Part shown: in pieces, positions 8,722-17,928 of the stretch | Layout: each line of letters begins with the position of its first letter | Position numbering within the stretch: the first letter of the stretch is position 1 | Assembly (NCBI GenBank): GCA_017437005.1 | Contig: JAFSBZ010000041.1 | Coordinates: forward strand, 1 to 46,838 | Direction of reading: 5' to 3' | Origin: Clostridia bacterium | GTDB lineage: Bacteria; Bacillota; Clostridia; Oscillospirales; Acutalibacteraceae | DNA length: 46,838 nucleotides | Notes under the pieces: generated by a model | The model's input: the letters and a program-made list of their open reading frames with translations, nothing else | Databases searched by the model: none | Told to the model about the DNA's origin: nothing | Made by a program: the position numbers and the translations under genes

Positions 8722-10812
8722 TTGTACAAAGTAGATGAATTTTTTGGTATAAACGTTTTTGGCGACGCTGTTATGAAAGAGCGTTTGCCTGATAATGCAT
8801 ATAAAGAGCTTAAAACTGCAATATCCCAAGGAAAGAGCATTGACCGCAAGATTGCTGATATTGTAGCAAACGCTATGAAGGAGTGGGCTATAGAAAAGGG
8901 TGCTACTCACTACACCCATTGGTTTCAACCAATGACAGGCATTACTGCCGAAAAGCACGACAGTTTTATTGCGCCTACCGATGACGGTAATATAATAATG
9001 GAATTTTCGGGCAAGGAGCTTATAAAGGGTGAATCCGATGCATCATCGTTTCCGTCGGGTGGGCTTCGTGCAACCTTTGAAGCGCGCGGATATACAGCGT
9101 GGGACCCAAGCTCTTACGCTTTTGTGAAGGATAATACACTTTGCATACCAACAGCCTTTTGCTCGTATAACGGTGAAGCTCTTGACCAAAAGACACCGCT
9201 GCTTCGCTCTATGGAGGCCATAAGCAAACAAGCGCTTCGCATTGCCAAATTGTTTGGGCTTAAAGATGTTAAAAGTATTAACACAACAGTAGGCCCCGAG
9301 CAAGAATATTTTTTGGTTGATAGTGAGGTTGCAAAATGCCGCCCTGACTTAATTTTTTGCGGTAGAACGTTGCTTGGTGCCACACCCCCAAAAGGTCAAG
9401 AAATGTATGACCATTATTTTGGTGTAATCAAGCCGCGTGTAAAGGAGTTTATGCGCGAGCTTGACGAAGAACTCTGGAAGCTTGGTGTTTTTGCAAAAAC
9501 CGAGCACAACGAGGCAGCTCCCGCACAGCACGAATTGGCTCCTGTTTTTACAACAACCAACATTGCGGCTGACCATAATCAGCTTACAATGGAAATGATG
9601 AAAAAAATTGCCGAAAAGCACGGCCTTTTGTGCTTGCTACACGAAAAGCCCTTCAAGGATGTAAGCGGTAGCGGTAAGCACAACAACTGGTCGCTTTCTA
9701 CCGATACGGGAATTAATTTTTTGAAGGCGGGCAAAAATCCGAGCGACAATTTACTGTTTTTATTAACGCTTGCGGCGGTTATTCGCGCTGTAGATGAGCA
9801 TCAGGATCTGCTTCGTATAGCGGTGGCAACTGCAAGCAACGATCATCGTCTCGGCGGCGCGGAGGCTCCACCTGCAATTGTTTCTATGTATTTGGGCGAT
9901 GATTTAAACGAGATTTTAGAGTCTATTGAACGCGGTGAGCATCACAACGATGCTGACAAGGTTAAAATGACCATTGGCACCGAGATTATACCTTACATAA
10001 GAAAAGACAACACCGACCGTAACCGCACATCTCCATTCGCATTTACGGGCAATAAATTTGAATTTCGTATGCTTGGCTCTTCTTCTTCAATATCCGAAAC
10101 AAACGTTGTGCTTAACACAATTGTTGCTGATGTTTTTTGTGATTTTGCAGACAAGCTTGAAAATTCTAAAGATTTTGAAAATGATGTTTTAGGGCTTATA
10201 CGTGCGACCATTAAAGACCATAAGCGCATTATATTTAATGGCGACGGTTATTCAAAGGCTTGGGAAAACGAGGCCGCAAAGCGAGGACTTTTGAATTTGC
10301 GCTCTACTGTTGATGCGCTGCCTTATTGGCGCAAAAAAGAAAACATCGAACTTTTTGAACGTCACGGTGTTTATACAGGTGCCGAAATCAACGGTCGTGC
10401 CGATATAAGCCTTGAAAGCTATAGTAAAACTGTGCACATTGAAGCGCTTACATTGCTTGAAATGGTAAAACGCGATATTATACCCGCTATCAGCTCTTAT
10501 CAGGGCGCTCTTTGTGATACCGTGGTTAAAAAGCGCAGCGTGAGTGATAAGATAAATTGCGATGCCGAAACCGAAATAATAGAAAAATTATCTATGTTCA
10601 ACGAGCATTTGAATCGTTTGGTAAAAGAACTTGAAACTGTCGTTGATATGTCACAATCAACAAATGATCTGTTGGCACGCGCACAGTTTTATTGTAACAA
10701 GGTGCTGTTTATAATGGATAATATCCGACACATCACCGACGAAGCCGAAACAATTGTTTCGCGAGAATATTGGCCATATCCTACATACGGCGATATTTTG
10801 TTTAATATTTAA
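8722..10812 (+). CDS. glnN: Glutamine synthetase type III
   Basis: The protein has 696 residues, close to the usual length of about 700 for GSIII. It starts at TTG 8722 behind AGGGGGG at about 8709-8715; no ATG fits as well. It makes glutamine from glutamate, ammonia and ATP and is cytosolic. GSIII signatures are visible: FGxNVF near the N-terminus, [20 protein letters not shown] (metal-binding Glu), [18 protein letters not shown] and the [10 protein letters not shown] segment near the ATP site. These long enzymes are common in Bacteroidetes, cyanobacteria and Clostridia. The gene is monocistronic between a consensus promoter and a strong bidirectional terminator. No GlnR-like operator was recognised. 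Confidence 0.95.
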   Translation: MYKVDEFFGINVFGDAVMKERLPDNAYKELKTAISQGKSIDRKIADIVANAMKEWAIEKGATHYTHWFQPMTGITAEKHDSFIAPTDDGNIIMEFSGKELIKGESDASSFPSGGLRATFEARGYTAWDPSSYAFVKDNTLCIPTAFCSYNGEALDQKTPLLRSMEAISKQALRIAKLFGLKDVKSINTTVGPEQEYFLVDSEVAKCRPDLIFCGRTLLGATPPKGQEMYDHYFGVIKPRVKEFMRELDEELWKLGVFAKTEHNEAAPAQHELAPVFTTTNIAADHNQLTMEMMKKIAEKHGLLCLLHEKPFKDVSGSGKHNNWSLSTDTGINFLKAGKNPSDNLLFLLTLAAVIRAVDEHQDLLRIAVATASNDHRLGGAEAPPAIVSMYLGDDLNEILESIERGEHHNDADKVKMTIGTEIIPYIRKDNTDRNRTSPFAFTGNKFEFRMLGSSSSISETNVVLNTIVADVFCDFADKLENSKDFENDVLGLIRATIKDHKRIIFNGDGYSKAWENEAAKRGLLNLRSTVDALPYWRKKENIELFERHGVYTGAEINGRADISLESYSKTVHIEALTLLEMVKRDIIPAISSYQGALCDTVVKKRSVSDKINCDAETEIIEKLSMFNEHLNRLVKELETVVDMSQSTNDLLARAQFYCNKVLFIMDNIRHITDEAETIVSREYWPYPTYGDILFNI

Positions 10813-10814
10813 TA

Positions 10815-10848
10815 AAAAAATCGCCCAAAAATTTTTGGGCGATTTTTT
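10815..10848. terminator. Bidirectional intrinsic terminator after glutamine synthetase
   Basis: A 22-nt perfect palindrome at 10821-10842 (arms TCGCCCAAAAA and TTTTTGGGCGA) is flanked by A and T runs, so it could stop transcription from either side. Confidence 0.92.
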
Positions 10849-10896
10849 GCAACCTTTTAGGCCTTTCAAAAGTATTAGGTACAAGGAGGGGAAATA

Positions 10897-11370
10897 ATGG
10901 AATATAAAATAACAGCCGCTGACGCTTTTAAAAAACATTCCGATATGGTGTACCGTCTTGCCGTTGCAAGAGTAAAAAATAAATATGATGCGGACGACAT
11001 ATTACAGGAAGTGTTTTTGCGTTTTATAAAACATAAAGACAAGGTAGAAAACGATGAGCACTTAAAGGCATTGCTTATTCGCATCACTATTAACTGCAGT
11101 AAAAGCATGCTCACAAGTAGTTGGTTCAAACGCACAGAACCCTTAAGTGAAACATTAAGCGTGTGGGACGAGTATTCCGATACGCTTGATGCCGTATTGC
11201 GCCTACCGCAAAAGTATCGCACGGTAATACATATGCATTATTATATGGGTTACAGTGTGGACGAAATTGCTGCGATTTTAAAATCCAAACCCTCCACAGT
11301 AAAATCCCAGCTTCATCGAGCAAGAAAAATGCTTAAACCCTATTTGGAAGGAGAAACGGTTAATGTTTAG
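10897..11370 (+). CDS. ECF-type RNA polymerase sigma factor
   Basis: The protein has 157 residues. ATG 10897 follows AAGGAGGGG at the usual distance. Region 2 is visible at about residues 10-75 (DMVYRLAVARVKNKYDADDILQEV, with the DDILQEVF motif typical of sigma-70 region 2.2). Region 4 is at about 100-150 (YRTVIHMHYYMGYSVDEIAAILKS followed by STVKSQLHRARKML). It directs RNA polymerase to an extracytoplasmic-stress-type regulon. Its last 8 bases overlap the next gene, a membrane protein with a cytosolic N-terminus and an extracellular propeller, which is the usual arrangement of sigma and anti-sigma. A weak ECF-like site (TGCAAC, 17 bp, AGTA at 10848-10874) lies just upstream and could mean autoregulation. 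Confidence 0.9.
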   Translation: MEYKITAADAFKKHSDMVYRLAVARVKNKYDADDILQEVFLRFIKHKDKVENDEHLKALLIRITINCSKSMLTSSWFKRTEPLSETLSVWDEYSDTLDAVLRLPQKYRTVIHMHYYMGYSVDEIAAILKSKPSTVKSQLHRARKMLKPYLEGETVNV

Positions 11371-13390
11371 TGAAAATTACAAAAACGCGATGGACAGCAT
11401 AAAACCAGACAACGAAACGCGTGACAAAATTTTAGATAAAATAATATTAAAGGAAGAATTAACATCTCGCAAAAATCCCGCAATTCCTTGGCGTGTGGCA
11501 TTTGCGTGTGTAGCGTGCGTTGCAATAATCTTAGGCGTTATGTTTATACCGCGAAATAATTTTAATGTTGCAGTAAAAACAGATGCATCAAAAATACTCA
11601 CCGTGTCAAAATCATATGACGAAATTTATAAGTTAGTAAAGCCTAAAAAAAATTACAACTTTCTTTACGGAATAGCTACCGATGACGAAGAAGTCTATTA
11701 TGAGGAAGACATAGTGTATGAATCAATTACGGATAACTCAGCAACAACAAGTCAAACCAACGGTGCAATGCCGGGCGCAACAGCTTCTGATAATAAGAAC
11801 TCTCAAGATGGGAGTTTTAAAAATGAAACGGACGATTTTTCCACCACTACCGAACAGGTTGAGGGTGTGGCAGAAGCCGACATTGTAAAAACCGACGGCA
11901 AATATATTTATTATTTGCTTGGCAATGAGTTGTCAATATTTAAAGCCGCGGGTGAAAATTCCGAGCTTATAAGTAAAACGGTTTTAAAAGAGGAAAAGTA
12001 TGACAACTTTGGTGATATGTTTTTAAAGGAAAACAGACTCATTCTTTTGCAGACGGATGATTATATTGATAATACGGAATTTGTAACGGTAATTATTTAT
12101 GATATAAGTGACCCTGCAAATCCAAAAAAGATTACAACAAGCAGTCAGGAGGGATGGTACAACTCTTCGCGTATGGTGGGAGACTATGTTTATCTTATAT
12201 CAAACTGTCATATAAATATCAGAGATATCGATAAAGATAAGCCCGAAACCTTTGTTCCCGTTACCGAAGTAAATGGCGTATGTGAGACGGTGCCCGCGGA
12301 TAGCATCTATCGTTATGAAAAAGAGGAATATAACAGTGAATACACGGTAATAGGTGCGTTTAACTATAAAGACGGCACACTTAGCGATACTGCAAGCCTT
12401 TTGGGTGGTACTGATAATATATACTGCAGTCAGGGTAATATAATTTTGGCAAACTCAACATACGATAGAAATGATGAGGAAAAAGAAACCTACTCACGAA
12501 ACAACACTATTGTATCAAAACTTGAAATAAAAGACGGAAAAATAGAATATAAAACAACCGGTGAAGTAGAGGGAACGCTTGAAAATCAATTCTTTATTGA
12601 TGAGCATAAGGGTTATTTCCGCTTTGTTACCACCGTTACATTAGCTACTGAAAAAAGAAAAAAATTTGATAACAGCGACCACGAAATTATATCTTACAGC
12701 AGTCAAACCTCGGCACGTCTTACGGTGCTTGACAGTGAACTTAAAAAAACAGGCGAGATTAAGGATTTAGCCAAGGACGAGCGAGTGTACTCCGTGCGCT
12801 TTATGGGTGATGTAGCATACTTTGTAACCTTCCGTCAAACTGACCCCCTATTTAGTGCAGACCTCAGCGACCCTGCTAATCCAAAAATTTTGGGCGAGCT
12901 TAAAATACCTGGTTTTTCAGAGTATATGTACCCGTACGGTGATGGAAAGCTTTTAGGCTTTGGTATGGATGCCGACGAACAAACAGGCAGAACAACATAT
13001 TTAAAGCTTTCGATGTTCGATATCACCGACCCTGCAAATGTTACCGAACAGGATAAAACTATTGTTGAAGGCTATAGCTACTCGACAGCGCTTGAAAATC
13101 ACAAGGCAATGCTTGTTTCACCTAACAAAAATTTAATTGGTTTTCCAACCTATGACCCAACATACAAGGCAGTAGGAAGCTCAAGGTATAAATATATGAT
13201 TTACGAATACACCGGTGACGGCTTTGTAAAAAAAGCCGAGCTTTCAATACCGTGGAACAGCGATTACAAGTTATATTACGATTCAATCAGAGGCATATTT
13301 ATAGGAAATAATTTTTATGTGCTTTCAGAGCAGTCGTTACAAGTGTTTGATATAGAAACCTTTACACAATTAACAATAATAGAACAATAG
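11363..13390 (+). CDS. Membrane-anchored beta-propeller protein, candidate anti-sigma/sensor
   Basis: The protein has 675 residues. ATG 11363 overlaps the sigma-factor stop by 8 bases, with GGAAGGAG upstream, so translation is probably coupled. Residues 1-45 are cytosolic and helical (KPDNETRDKILDKI), like N-termini of Clostridial anti-sigma proteins. One membrane segment covers about residues 47-67 (ACVACVAIILGVMFI). A Ser/Thr/Asn-rich linker leads to a domain of about 500 residues starting at TEQVEGVAEADIVKTDGKY, the hallmark of the secreted beta-propeller family PF09826. Repeated YDISDPANPK-like blades follow. Role as a sensor that holds the ECF sigma is inferred from context and topology. 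The outside ligand is unknown. A bidirectional terminator follows. Confidence 0.85.
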   Translation: MFSENYKNAMDSIKPDNETRDKILDKIILKEELTSRKNPAIPWRVAFACVACVAIILGVMFIPRNNFNVAVKTDASKILTVSKSYDEIYKLVKPKKNYNFLYGIATDDEEVYYEEDIVYESITDNSATTSQTNGAMPGATASDNKNSQDGSFKNETDDFSTTTEQVEGVAEADIVKTDGKYIYYLLGNELSIFKAAGENSELISKTVLKEEKYDNFGDMFLKENRLILLQTDDYIDNTEFVTVIIYDISDPANPKKITTSSQEGWYNSSRMVGDYVYLISNCHINIRDIDKDKPETFVPVTEVNGVCETVPADSIYRYEKEEYNSEYTVIGAFNYKDGTLSDTASLLGGTDNIYCSQGNIILANSTYDRNDEEKETYSRNNTIVSKLEIKDGKIEYKTTGEVEGTLENQFFIDEHKGYFRFVTTVTLATEKRKKFDNSDHEIISYSSQTSARLTVLDSELKKTGEIKDLAKDERVYSVRFMGDVAYFVTFRQTDPLFSADLSDPANPKILGELKIPGFSEYMYPYGDGKLLGFGMDADEQTGRTTYLKLSMFDITDPANVTEQDKTIVEGYSYSTALENHKAMLVSPNKNLIGFPTYDPTYKAVGSSRYKYMIYEYTGDGFVKKAELSIPWNSDYKLYYDSIRGIFIGNNFYVLSEQSLQVFDIETFTQLTIIEQ

Positions 13391-13392
13391 AT

Positions 13393-13426
13393 AAAAAAGT
13401 CCCAAAATTAATTTTGGGACTTTTTT
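13393..13426. terminator. Bidirectional terminator between convergent genes
   Basis: The palindrome GTCCCAAAATT/AATTTTGGGAC at 13399-13420 has an A run before it and a T run after it. It also contains the last codons and the stop of the minus-strand AraC gene, so the convergent ends share one terminator. Confidence 0.9.
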
Positions 13427-14226
13427 AAATCTTCGCTTGGGGAAACACCAATTACTTTTTTATACGCCCTAAAAAACGACGAGTAATCGTTAAAACCGCT
13501 TTTTTCATATACGTCGGTAACACTGCCGCTTAAAAACAATTGCTGACGAGCCGAGTATATGCGGCGGCGAATTACGTATTCCCATACAGTACAACCCATT
13601 ATTTCTCGAAATTTACGGTTAAGGGTTACACGACTACAGTAAAGCGCGTTTGCAATCGCTTCAAGACTTAATTTGTTTGATAAATTTTTGTTTATATAAT
13701 TGATGGTTTGTTTTATAATAGCGTCTTCTATTTGCGGTTCAGGTAATCGAGATAGCTTGGTTGCAAGCAACCCGAAAACCATTGATGCAAATGAAGTGAT
13801 TAGATGCTTTTGTACGTCTTCGGCAGATTTTGTAATCGTTAGGAAGCTTTCTTCAAACCATATCTGCTCGCGCTTATCAAGTACAAACAGATTGGTACCA
13901 CTGTATATTTGCCCACTCAGATTTTCATATTCGGGAGGTGCTACGGCGGGGTCAATCAGTAATGCCATTCGTTCGTACGCTACCGATGGTTCAAGCAACA
14001 AGTTGTGCGTTTGACCGCTTGCCATAACCACTATGCTACCACGCTCTAGCGGAAAAATATTGCCCTCTACCACAAAACGAGCGTTCCCACGCAAAAAGTA
14101 ATATACCTCTACCATATTGTGTGAGTGGCTTTTAAATGAAAGGTCATCGGTAGAAGGGTCGAGGGTTAAAGTGTGGTGTAAATAAGACGTATTATCGCGG
14201 TAAACAAACAATTTTTTCTTTTTCAT
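13408..14226 (-). CDS. AraC-family transcriptional regulator with cupin sensor
   Basis: The protein has 272 residues. The N-terminal half is a cupin-like ligand-binding domain (HSHNMVEVYYFLRGNARFVVEG, then GSIVVMASGQTHNL). The C-terminal half (about 165-265) has two helix-turn-helix units: LSLEAIANALYCSRVTLNRKF, and the signature with GFNDYSSFFRAYKKVIGVSP. It is transcribed divergently from the amino-sugar operon starting at 14355, so it probably controls that operon in response to a sugar or sugar derivative. Its own promoter (TTGCAA, 17 bp, TAAAAT on the minus strand, 14270-14242) overlaps one of three copies of CTTTTTGCAA, which suggests autoregulation. The stop codon lies inside the shared terminator. 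Confidence 0.92.
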   Translation of the reverse strand: MKKKKLFVYRDNTSYLHHTLTLDPSTDDLSFKSHSHNMVEVYYFLRGNARFVVEGNIFPLERGSIVVMASGQTHNLLLEPSVAYERMALLIDPAVAPPEYENLSGQIYSGTNLFVLDKREQIWFEESFLTITKSAEDVQKHLITSFASMVFGLLATKLSRLPEPQIEDAIIKQTINYINKNLSNKLSLEAIANALYCSRVTLNRKFREIMGCTVWEYVIRRRIYSARQQLFLSGSVTDVYEKSGFNDYSSFFRAYKKVIGVSPSEDLKKSQN

Positions 14227-14241
14227 ACTATCACCATAAGC

Positions 14242-14320
14242 ATTTTAACACATTTTGTTTCTTTTTGCAATATACTTGGTTCTTTTTGCAATTTAATTGC
14301 AAAAAGAAAAGATATATAAT
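14242..14320. promoter_or_regulatory. Divergent promoter region with three CTTTTTGCAA elements
   Basis: CTTTTTGCAA occurs at 14261-14270 and 14282-14291 (21 bp apart, two helical turns), and inverted at 14297-14306. The last two form a perfect 12-bp inverted repeat with a single-base spacer (14282-14306). The plus-strand -10 TATAAT is at 14315-14320 with no good -35, as at activator-dependent promoters. The minus-strand AraC promoter uses TTGCAA of copy 1 as -35 and TAAAAT at 14247-14242 as -10. These are likely sites for the AraC protein. Confidence 0.75.
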
Positions 14321-14354
14321 GAAAACGAAAAATAATGTAAAGAGGTGTTTCTGT

Positions 14355-15095
14355 ATGGTAAAGAGTCTAACAAAAGACAAATTAGTAGTAAATATTTATA
14401 AAAACCGTACTCTTATGGGTGAAGCGGCTGCAAATGATATTGCCGCTTGTATGGAAAAGCTGCTTAGTGAAAAGGAAACCATCAATATGGTGTTTGCGGC
14501 GGCTCCGTCACAAAATGACGTTTTAAACAGCTTGCTTTCAAAACCACTTGCTTGGAATCGTGTTAACGCGTTCCATATGGATGAATACGTAGGTCTTAAA
14601 AAAGAGGACCCGCAAAGCTTTGGCAATTACTTGAATGAGCATATATTTAAGAAAGTTCCATTTGCAAATATATATTATGTTGCCGATTATGGCCTCGAAT
14701 ATGAAAAATTACTTGCAGAAAACCATATAGATATAGTATGCTTAGGTATAGGCGAAAATGCTCACATTGCATTTAACGACCCCGGTGTTGCTGACTTTAA
14801 CGACCCCGTTCGTATAAAGAAAGCAAAGCTTGACGATGTATGCCGTATGCAACAGGTTCACGACGGTTGCTTCCCAACCTTTGATGACGTGCCCGAATAT
14901 GCGTATACACTTACAATTCCGCAAATGGTAAGTGCTGACTATATGTTCTGCGTAGTACCTGCCGCTACCAAGGCGGCCGCCGTTTATAACACAGTAAACG
15001 AAGAAATAAATGATATGTGTCCCGCAACCATTTTACGTAAGCACGACAATGCAACAATGTATTGTGACACCGATAGTGGAGCAAGATTGCTTTAA
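14355..15095 (+). CDS. NagB-family glucosamine-6-phosphate deaminase/isomerase homologue
   Basis: The protein has 246 residues. ATG 14355 is preferred because AAAGAGGTG lies 8 bp upstream and because upstream Met codons fall in the promoter. NagB enzymes turn glucosamine-6-phosphate into fructose-6-phosphate and ammonia. Here D76 of HMDEYVGL matches the base Asp72 of E. coli NagB and H137 matches His143. The motif GIGENAHIAFNDP has N135 where E. coli has Asp141 and D142 where it has Glu148. This ENxHIAFNDP variant is, as far as I recall, typical of a subfamily rather than a recent mutation, so the reaction may differ from classic deamination. It is the first gene of an operon ending with nagA. 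Confidence 0.82.
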   Translation: MVKSLTKDKLVVNIYKNRTLMGEAAANDIAACMEKLLSEKETINMVFAAAPSQNDVLNSLLSKPLAWNRVNAFHMDEYVGLKKEDPQSFGNYLNEHIFKKVPFANIYYVADYGLEYEKLLAENHIDIVCLGIGENAHIAFNDPGVADFNDPVRIKKAKLDDVCRMQQVHDGCFPTFDDVPEYAYTLTIPQMVSADYMFCVVPAATKAAAVYNTVNEEINDMCPATILRKHDNATMYCDTDSGARLL

Positions 15096-15106
15096 GGAGT
15101 AATATT

Positions 15107-15985
15107 ATGGATATTAAATTTAAGCTTGGTGTTATTACCGACGAAGTAACACAAGACATTTTCGAGGCAGCTCGCTTTTGTAAAAAGCACGGTCTTCAGT
15201 GTATGGAGGTTCGTTCGGTAAACGGTCATTCGCCGTTTGATTATACCGATGAGGATGTTCAGCAGATTATTGACGCTGCAAAAAAATATGACCTTGAAGT
15301 TGCTGCTATTTCTTCTCCGGTGTTCAAATGTGAATATGACGATGAAGAAGCAATAAAGGCTAATATAGCAGGATTTGAAAAATGTGCTATTATGGCAAAC
15401 AAAATGGGCGCTAAGTACATACGCGGTTTTGACTTTTGGAACAAAGATGTACCGGTAGAGGTAAGAGCCACAATGTATGGCGATATTATTGAACTTTGTG
15501 AAAAATATGACGTTTATTGCGCACTTGAATCTGACCCTGCAATTCACTCAAGCACACCGCACAAGCTTGCTGAATTGCTTACCGCAATTAACAACCCCCG
15601 CATCAAAGCGTTATTTGACCCGGGTAATGAAATCTGGGTTACGAGTAAGACCAGCGAAGACGCTTATGACAAACTTAAATCCTGTGGCATTGTTAATATG
15701 CACGTTAAAGATGCTATCCCAAACGGAACGCCGTGGCCGCCTGCCGTAAAACCGGGTACGGGTGTTGCTGATTTTGTAGGTATTTTCAAAAAGCTTATTC
15801 GCGATGGTTACTCAGGCGGCGTAATGCTTGAAACACACTACCGTAAAAATTCCGAACTTGACGAAGAGCAGTTAAAACGTCCTGGTGGCAACGCCTTCTC
15901 GGATGGCGCTTATGAAGCAAGTGAAGAAAGTATAGAAGCACTTAAAGAAATTATAAATAAAGCTTTGGAGGAATTAACGAAATGA
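15107..15985 (+). CDS. Sugar phosphate isomerase/epimerase (xylose-isomerase-like TIM barrel)
   Basis: The protein has 292 residues, with AAGGAG upstream of ATG 15107. It matches the AP-endonuclease-2/xylose-isomerase-like TIM-barrel superfamily: VITDEVTQDIFEAARFCKKHGLQCMEVR at the first strands, ALESDPAIHSSTP (metal-binding Glu), ALFDPGNEIW (metal-binding Asp) and MHVKDA followed later by MLETHY. These residues usually hold a divalent metal in sugar epimerases and isomerases. It sits second in the amino-sugar operon and its stop overlaps the next start by four bases (ATGA), so it is translationally coupled to an oxidoreductase. Substrate unknown; it may act on a keto-sugar made by the oxidoreductases. 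Confidence 0.85.
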   Translation: MDIKFKLGVITDEVTQDIFEAARFCKKHGLQCMEVRSVNGHSPFDYTDEDVQQIIDAAKKYDLEVAAISSPVFKCEYDDEEAIKANIAGFEKCAIMANKMGAKYIRGFDFWNKDVPVEVRATMYGDIIELCEKYDVYCALESDPAIHSSTPHKLAELLTAINNPRIKALFDPGNEIWVTSKTSEDAYDKLKSCGIVNMHVKDAIPNGTPWPPAVKPGTGVADFVGIFKKLIRDGYSGGVMLETHYRKNSELDEEQLKRPGGNAFSDGAYEASEESIEALKEIINKALEELTK

Positions 15986-17049
15986 AAAAGTTAAACGTAG
16001 CAATTATTGGACAGGGCCGTAGCGGCCGCGATATTCACGGCGCATTTTTCAAAAGTGAATATAATGAAAAATACAACGTAGTAGCAGTAGTTGATGCTCT
16101 CGAAGAGCGTCGCATTCGTGCTAAAGAAGAGTGGGGTTGTGACGTATATGCCGACTACCGCGAACTTTTTGGCAGGACCGATATTGATCTTGTTGTAAAC
16201 AGCTCATTTTCACACATGCACGCCGATATTACAATCGATTTGTTGCAGAACGGCTTTAACGTAGTTTGCGAAAAGCCATTTGGTAAAAACTATGAAGAGT
16301 GCGACCGCATTGTAAAGGCTTACGAAAAGAGCGGCAAAATGCTTAACGTATTCCAGCAGTCACGCTTTGCACCATACTATACCGAAATTAGAAAAATTAT
16401 CGACAGCGGCAAGCTTGGCCGCCCTGTTCAGTACAGCATTGCTTTTTCGGGCTTTGCTCGTCGTTGGGACTGGCAGACATACCAAGGCTATAACGGTGGC
16501 GAGGTAAGAAACACAGGCCCTCATCCGCTTGACCAAGCACTTGATATTTTAGGCTTTGATGATAACATTACCGTTTTCTCAAAGCTTGACCGAGTTAACA
16601 CCTTTGGCGATGCCGAAGACTATGCAAAGATTATTCTTACAGCACCAGGTAAACCACTTATCGATGTTGACCTTTCAAAGTGCAACGCATATGCAGGTCC
16701 TATATATGTTGTACATTGTCAGTACGGTTCACTTAAAGCTACAATGAGTGCTATTGATTACAAATACTATAATCCCGAAACCGCACCCGAGCAAAAGCTT
16801 ACATTAGAGCCACTCTTTACCGAAGAGCGCACACCTAATTACTGCAGCGAAAAGCTTGATTGGACCGAAGAGCATATTGACGTTGAGGGTACAGTGTTTA
16901 CAGTAGGTGTAAAAAAATACTATGATATGATTTATGATTATCTTGTAAACGGCAAGGAAATGGAAATCACACCATATCAGGTGCTTACACAGTTTAAGGT
17001 GATTGATACAATACGTGCACAAAATCCATTAGATACAAAAACAGTTTAA
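15982..17049 (+). CDS. Gfo/Idh/MocA-family NAD(P)-dependent sugar oxidoreductase
   Basis: The protein has 355 residues and begins inside the stop of the previous gene. The N-terminal Rossmann fold has AIIGQGRSGRDIHG. The second part of the fold carries CEKPFGKN, the conserved E-K-P motif whose Lys takes part in catalysis. A C-terminal alpha/beta domain has GGEVRNTGPHPLDQALDILG, with the His expected in the active site. Family members oxidise or reduce sugars, inositols or their phosphates at one hydroxyl. Together with the next gene it provides two different dehydrogenases in the same operon, which suggests an oxidation/reduction pair around the isomerase step. Confidence 0.9.
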   Translation: MKKLNVAIIGQGRSGRDIHGAFFKSEYNEKYNVVAVVDALEERRIRAKEEWGCDVYADYRELFGRTDIDLVVNSSFSHMHADITIDLLQNGFNVVCEKPFGKNYEECDRIVKAYEKSGKMLNVFQQSRFAPYYTEIRKIIDSGKLGRPVQYSIAFSGFARRWDWQTYQGYNGGEVRNTGPHPLDQALDILGFDDNITVFSKLDRVNTFGDAEDYAKIILTAPGKPLIDVDLSKCNAYAGPIYVVHCQYGSLKATMSAIDYKYYNPETAPEQKLTLEPLFTEERTPNYCSEKLDWTEEHIDVEGTVFTVGVKKYYDMIYDYLVNGKEMEITPYQVLTQFKVIDTIRAQNPLDTKTV

Positions 17050-17070
17050 AATTTTGTAGGGGAGAACATT

Positions 17071-17928
17071 ATGAAAATTGCAATTCTTGGTGTTGAAAAT
17101 TCACATGCCGATGCCTTTGGTCAATTGGTAAAAGAAAACGAAAAATATAAGGATATTGAAATTGTTGGTATTTATAGCGAAGACGAGGACGCTACCAAGC
17201 GCATTATTGACGCAGGCTATGCTACCTATGCCGCTAAGTCACCTGATGAATTTGTAGGCAAGGTTGACGGCGTTTTGGTAACAGCCCGTCACGGTAATAA
17301 TCATTATAAATATGCTATGCCTTACGTAAAGGCAGGTATTCCTTGCTTTATCGACAAGCCATTTTGCGCTGATTTAGACCTTGCAAAAGAACTGGCTCAA
17401 ACTGCAAAAGATAACAATGTGCTTTTGTGTGGCGGCTCTTGCCTTAAGTTTATTGACGAGCTCAAGCCCCTTGCTCGTATAGCAAAGAATAAAAAGGTAG
17501 TAAGCGGTCATATTTGCTGCCCCGTTAATATGGATAACCCATACGGTGGTTTCTGGTTCTATACCCAGCATCTTATTGAAATGCTTATCACCATTTACGG
17601 CAGAAACGTAAAGTCGGTTACTGCATACTGCCCCGATGAAAAGGCAAACCGCCTTACCGTTATATTTAACTTTGGCGAATTTGACGTTTGCGGTTTTTAT
17701 ACCGGCGCTTACAGATATTCAGCAGGTCTTCGCACCTCTGATAACCAAATTTACGATACCTTCTGCGACGACGTTGCTTATACATACGTAAACGAGTTTG
17801 ACGAGTTTGTAGAAATGGTTAAAAACGGCGTTATGCACAACAGCTATGACGAGCTTGTGTATCCTGTAAGAATACTTGATGCAATCGAGCGCTCTTACAA
17901 AGAAAAGAAAGAAATTATTGTAGAATGA
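17071..17928 (+). CDS. Second Gfo/Idh/MocA-type oxidoreductase (short form)
   Basis: The protein has 285 residues, with GGGGAG upstream of ATG 17071. The start AILGVENSHADAFGQLV is a variant of the Rossmann glycine loop. C-terminal to it are VLVTARHGNNHYKYAMPY and CFIDKPFCADL, where D replaces the usual Glu before K-P. It is shorter than the 355-residue neighbour because the C-terminal substrate domain is reduced. It probably acts on the same sugar as the preceding genes, but I could not assign the substrate. Its stop codon overlaps the nagA start by four bases. Confidence 0.85.
   Translation: MKIAILGVENSHADAFGQLVKENEKYKDIEIVGIYSEDEDATKRIIDAGYATYAAKSPDEFVGKVDGVLVTARHGNNHYKYAMPYVKAGIPCFIDKPFCADLDLAKELAQTAKDNNVLLCGGSCLKFIDELKPLARIAKNKKVVSGHICCPVNMDNPYGGFWFYTQHLIEMLITIYGRNVKSVTAYCPDEKANRLTVIFNFGEFDVCGFYTGAYRYSAGLRTSDNQIYDTFCDDVAYTYVNEFDEFVEMVKNGVMHNSYDELVYPVRILDAIERSYKEKKEIIVE

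Noticed and set aside
14265-14354. Longer N-terminus for the NagB-like protein
   Set aside because: It would be encoded in the operator and promoter, lacks a ribosome site and does not resemble NagB; ATG 14355 fits both.
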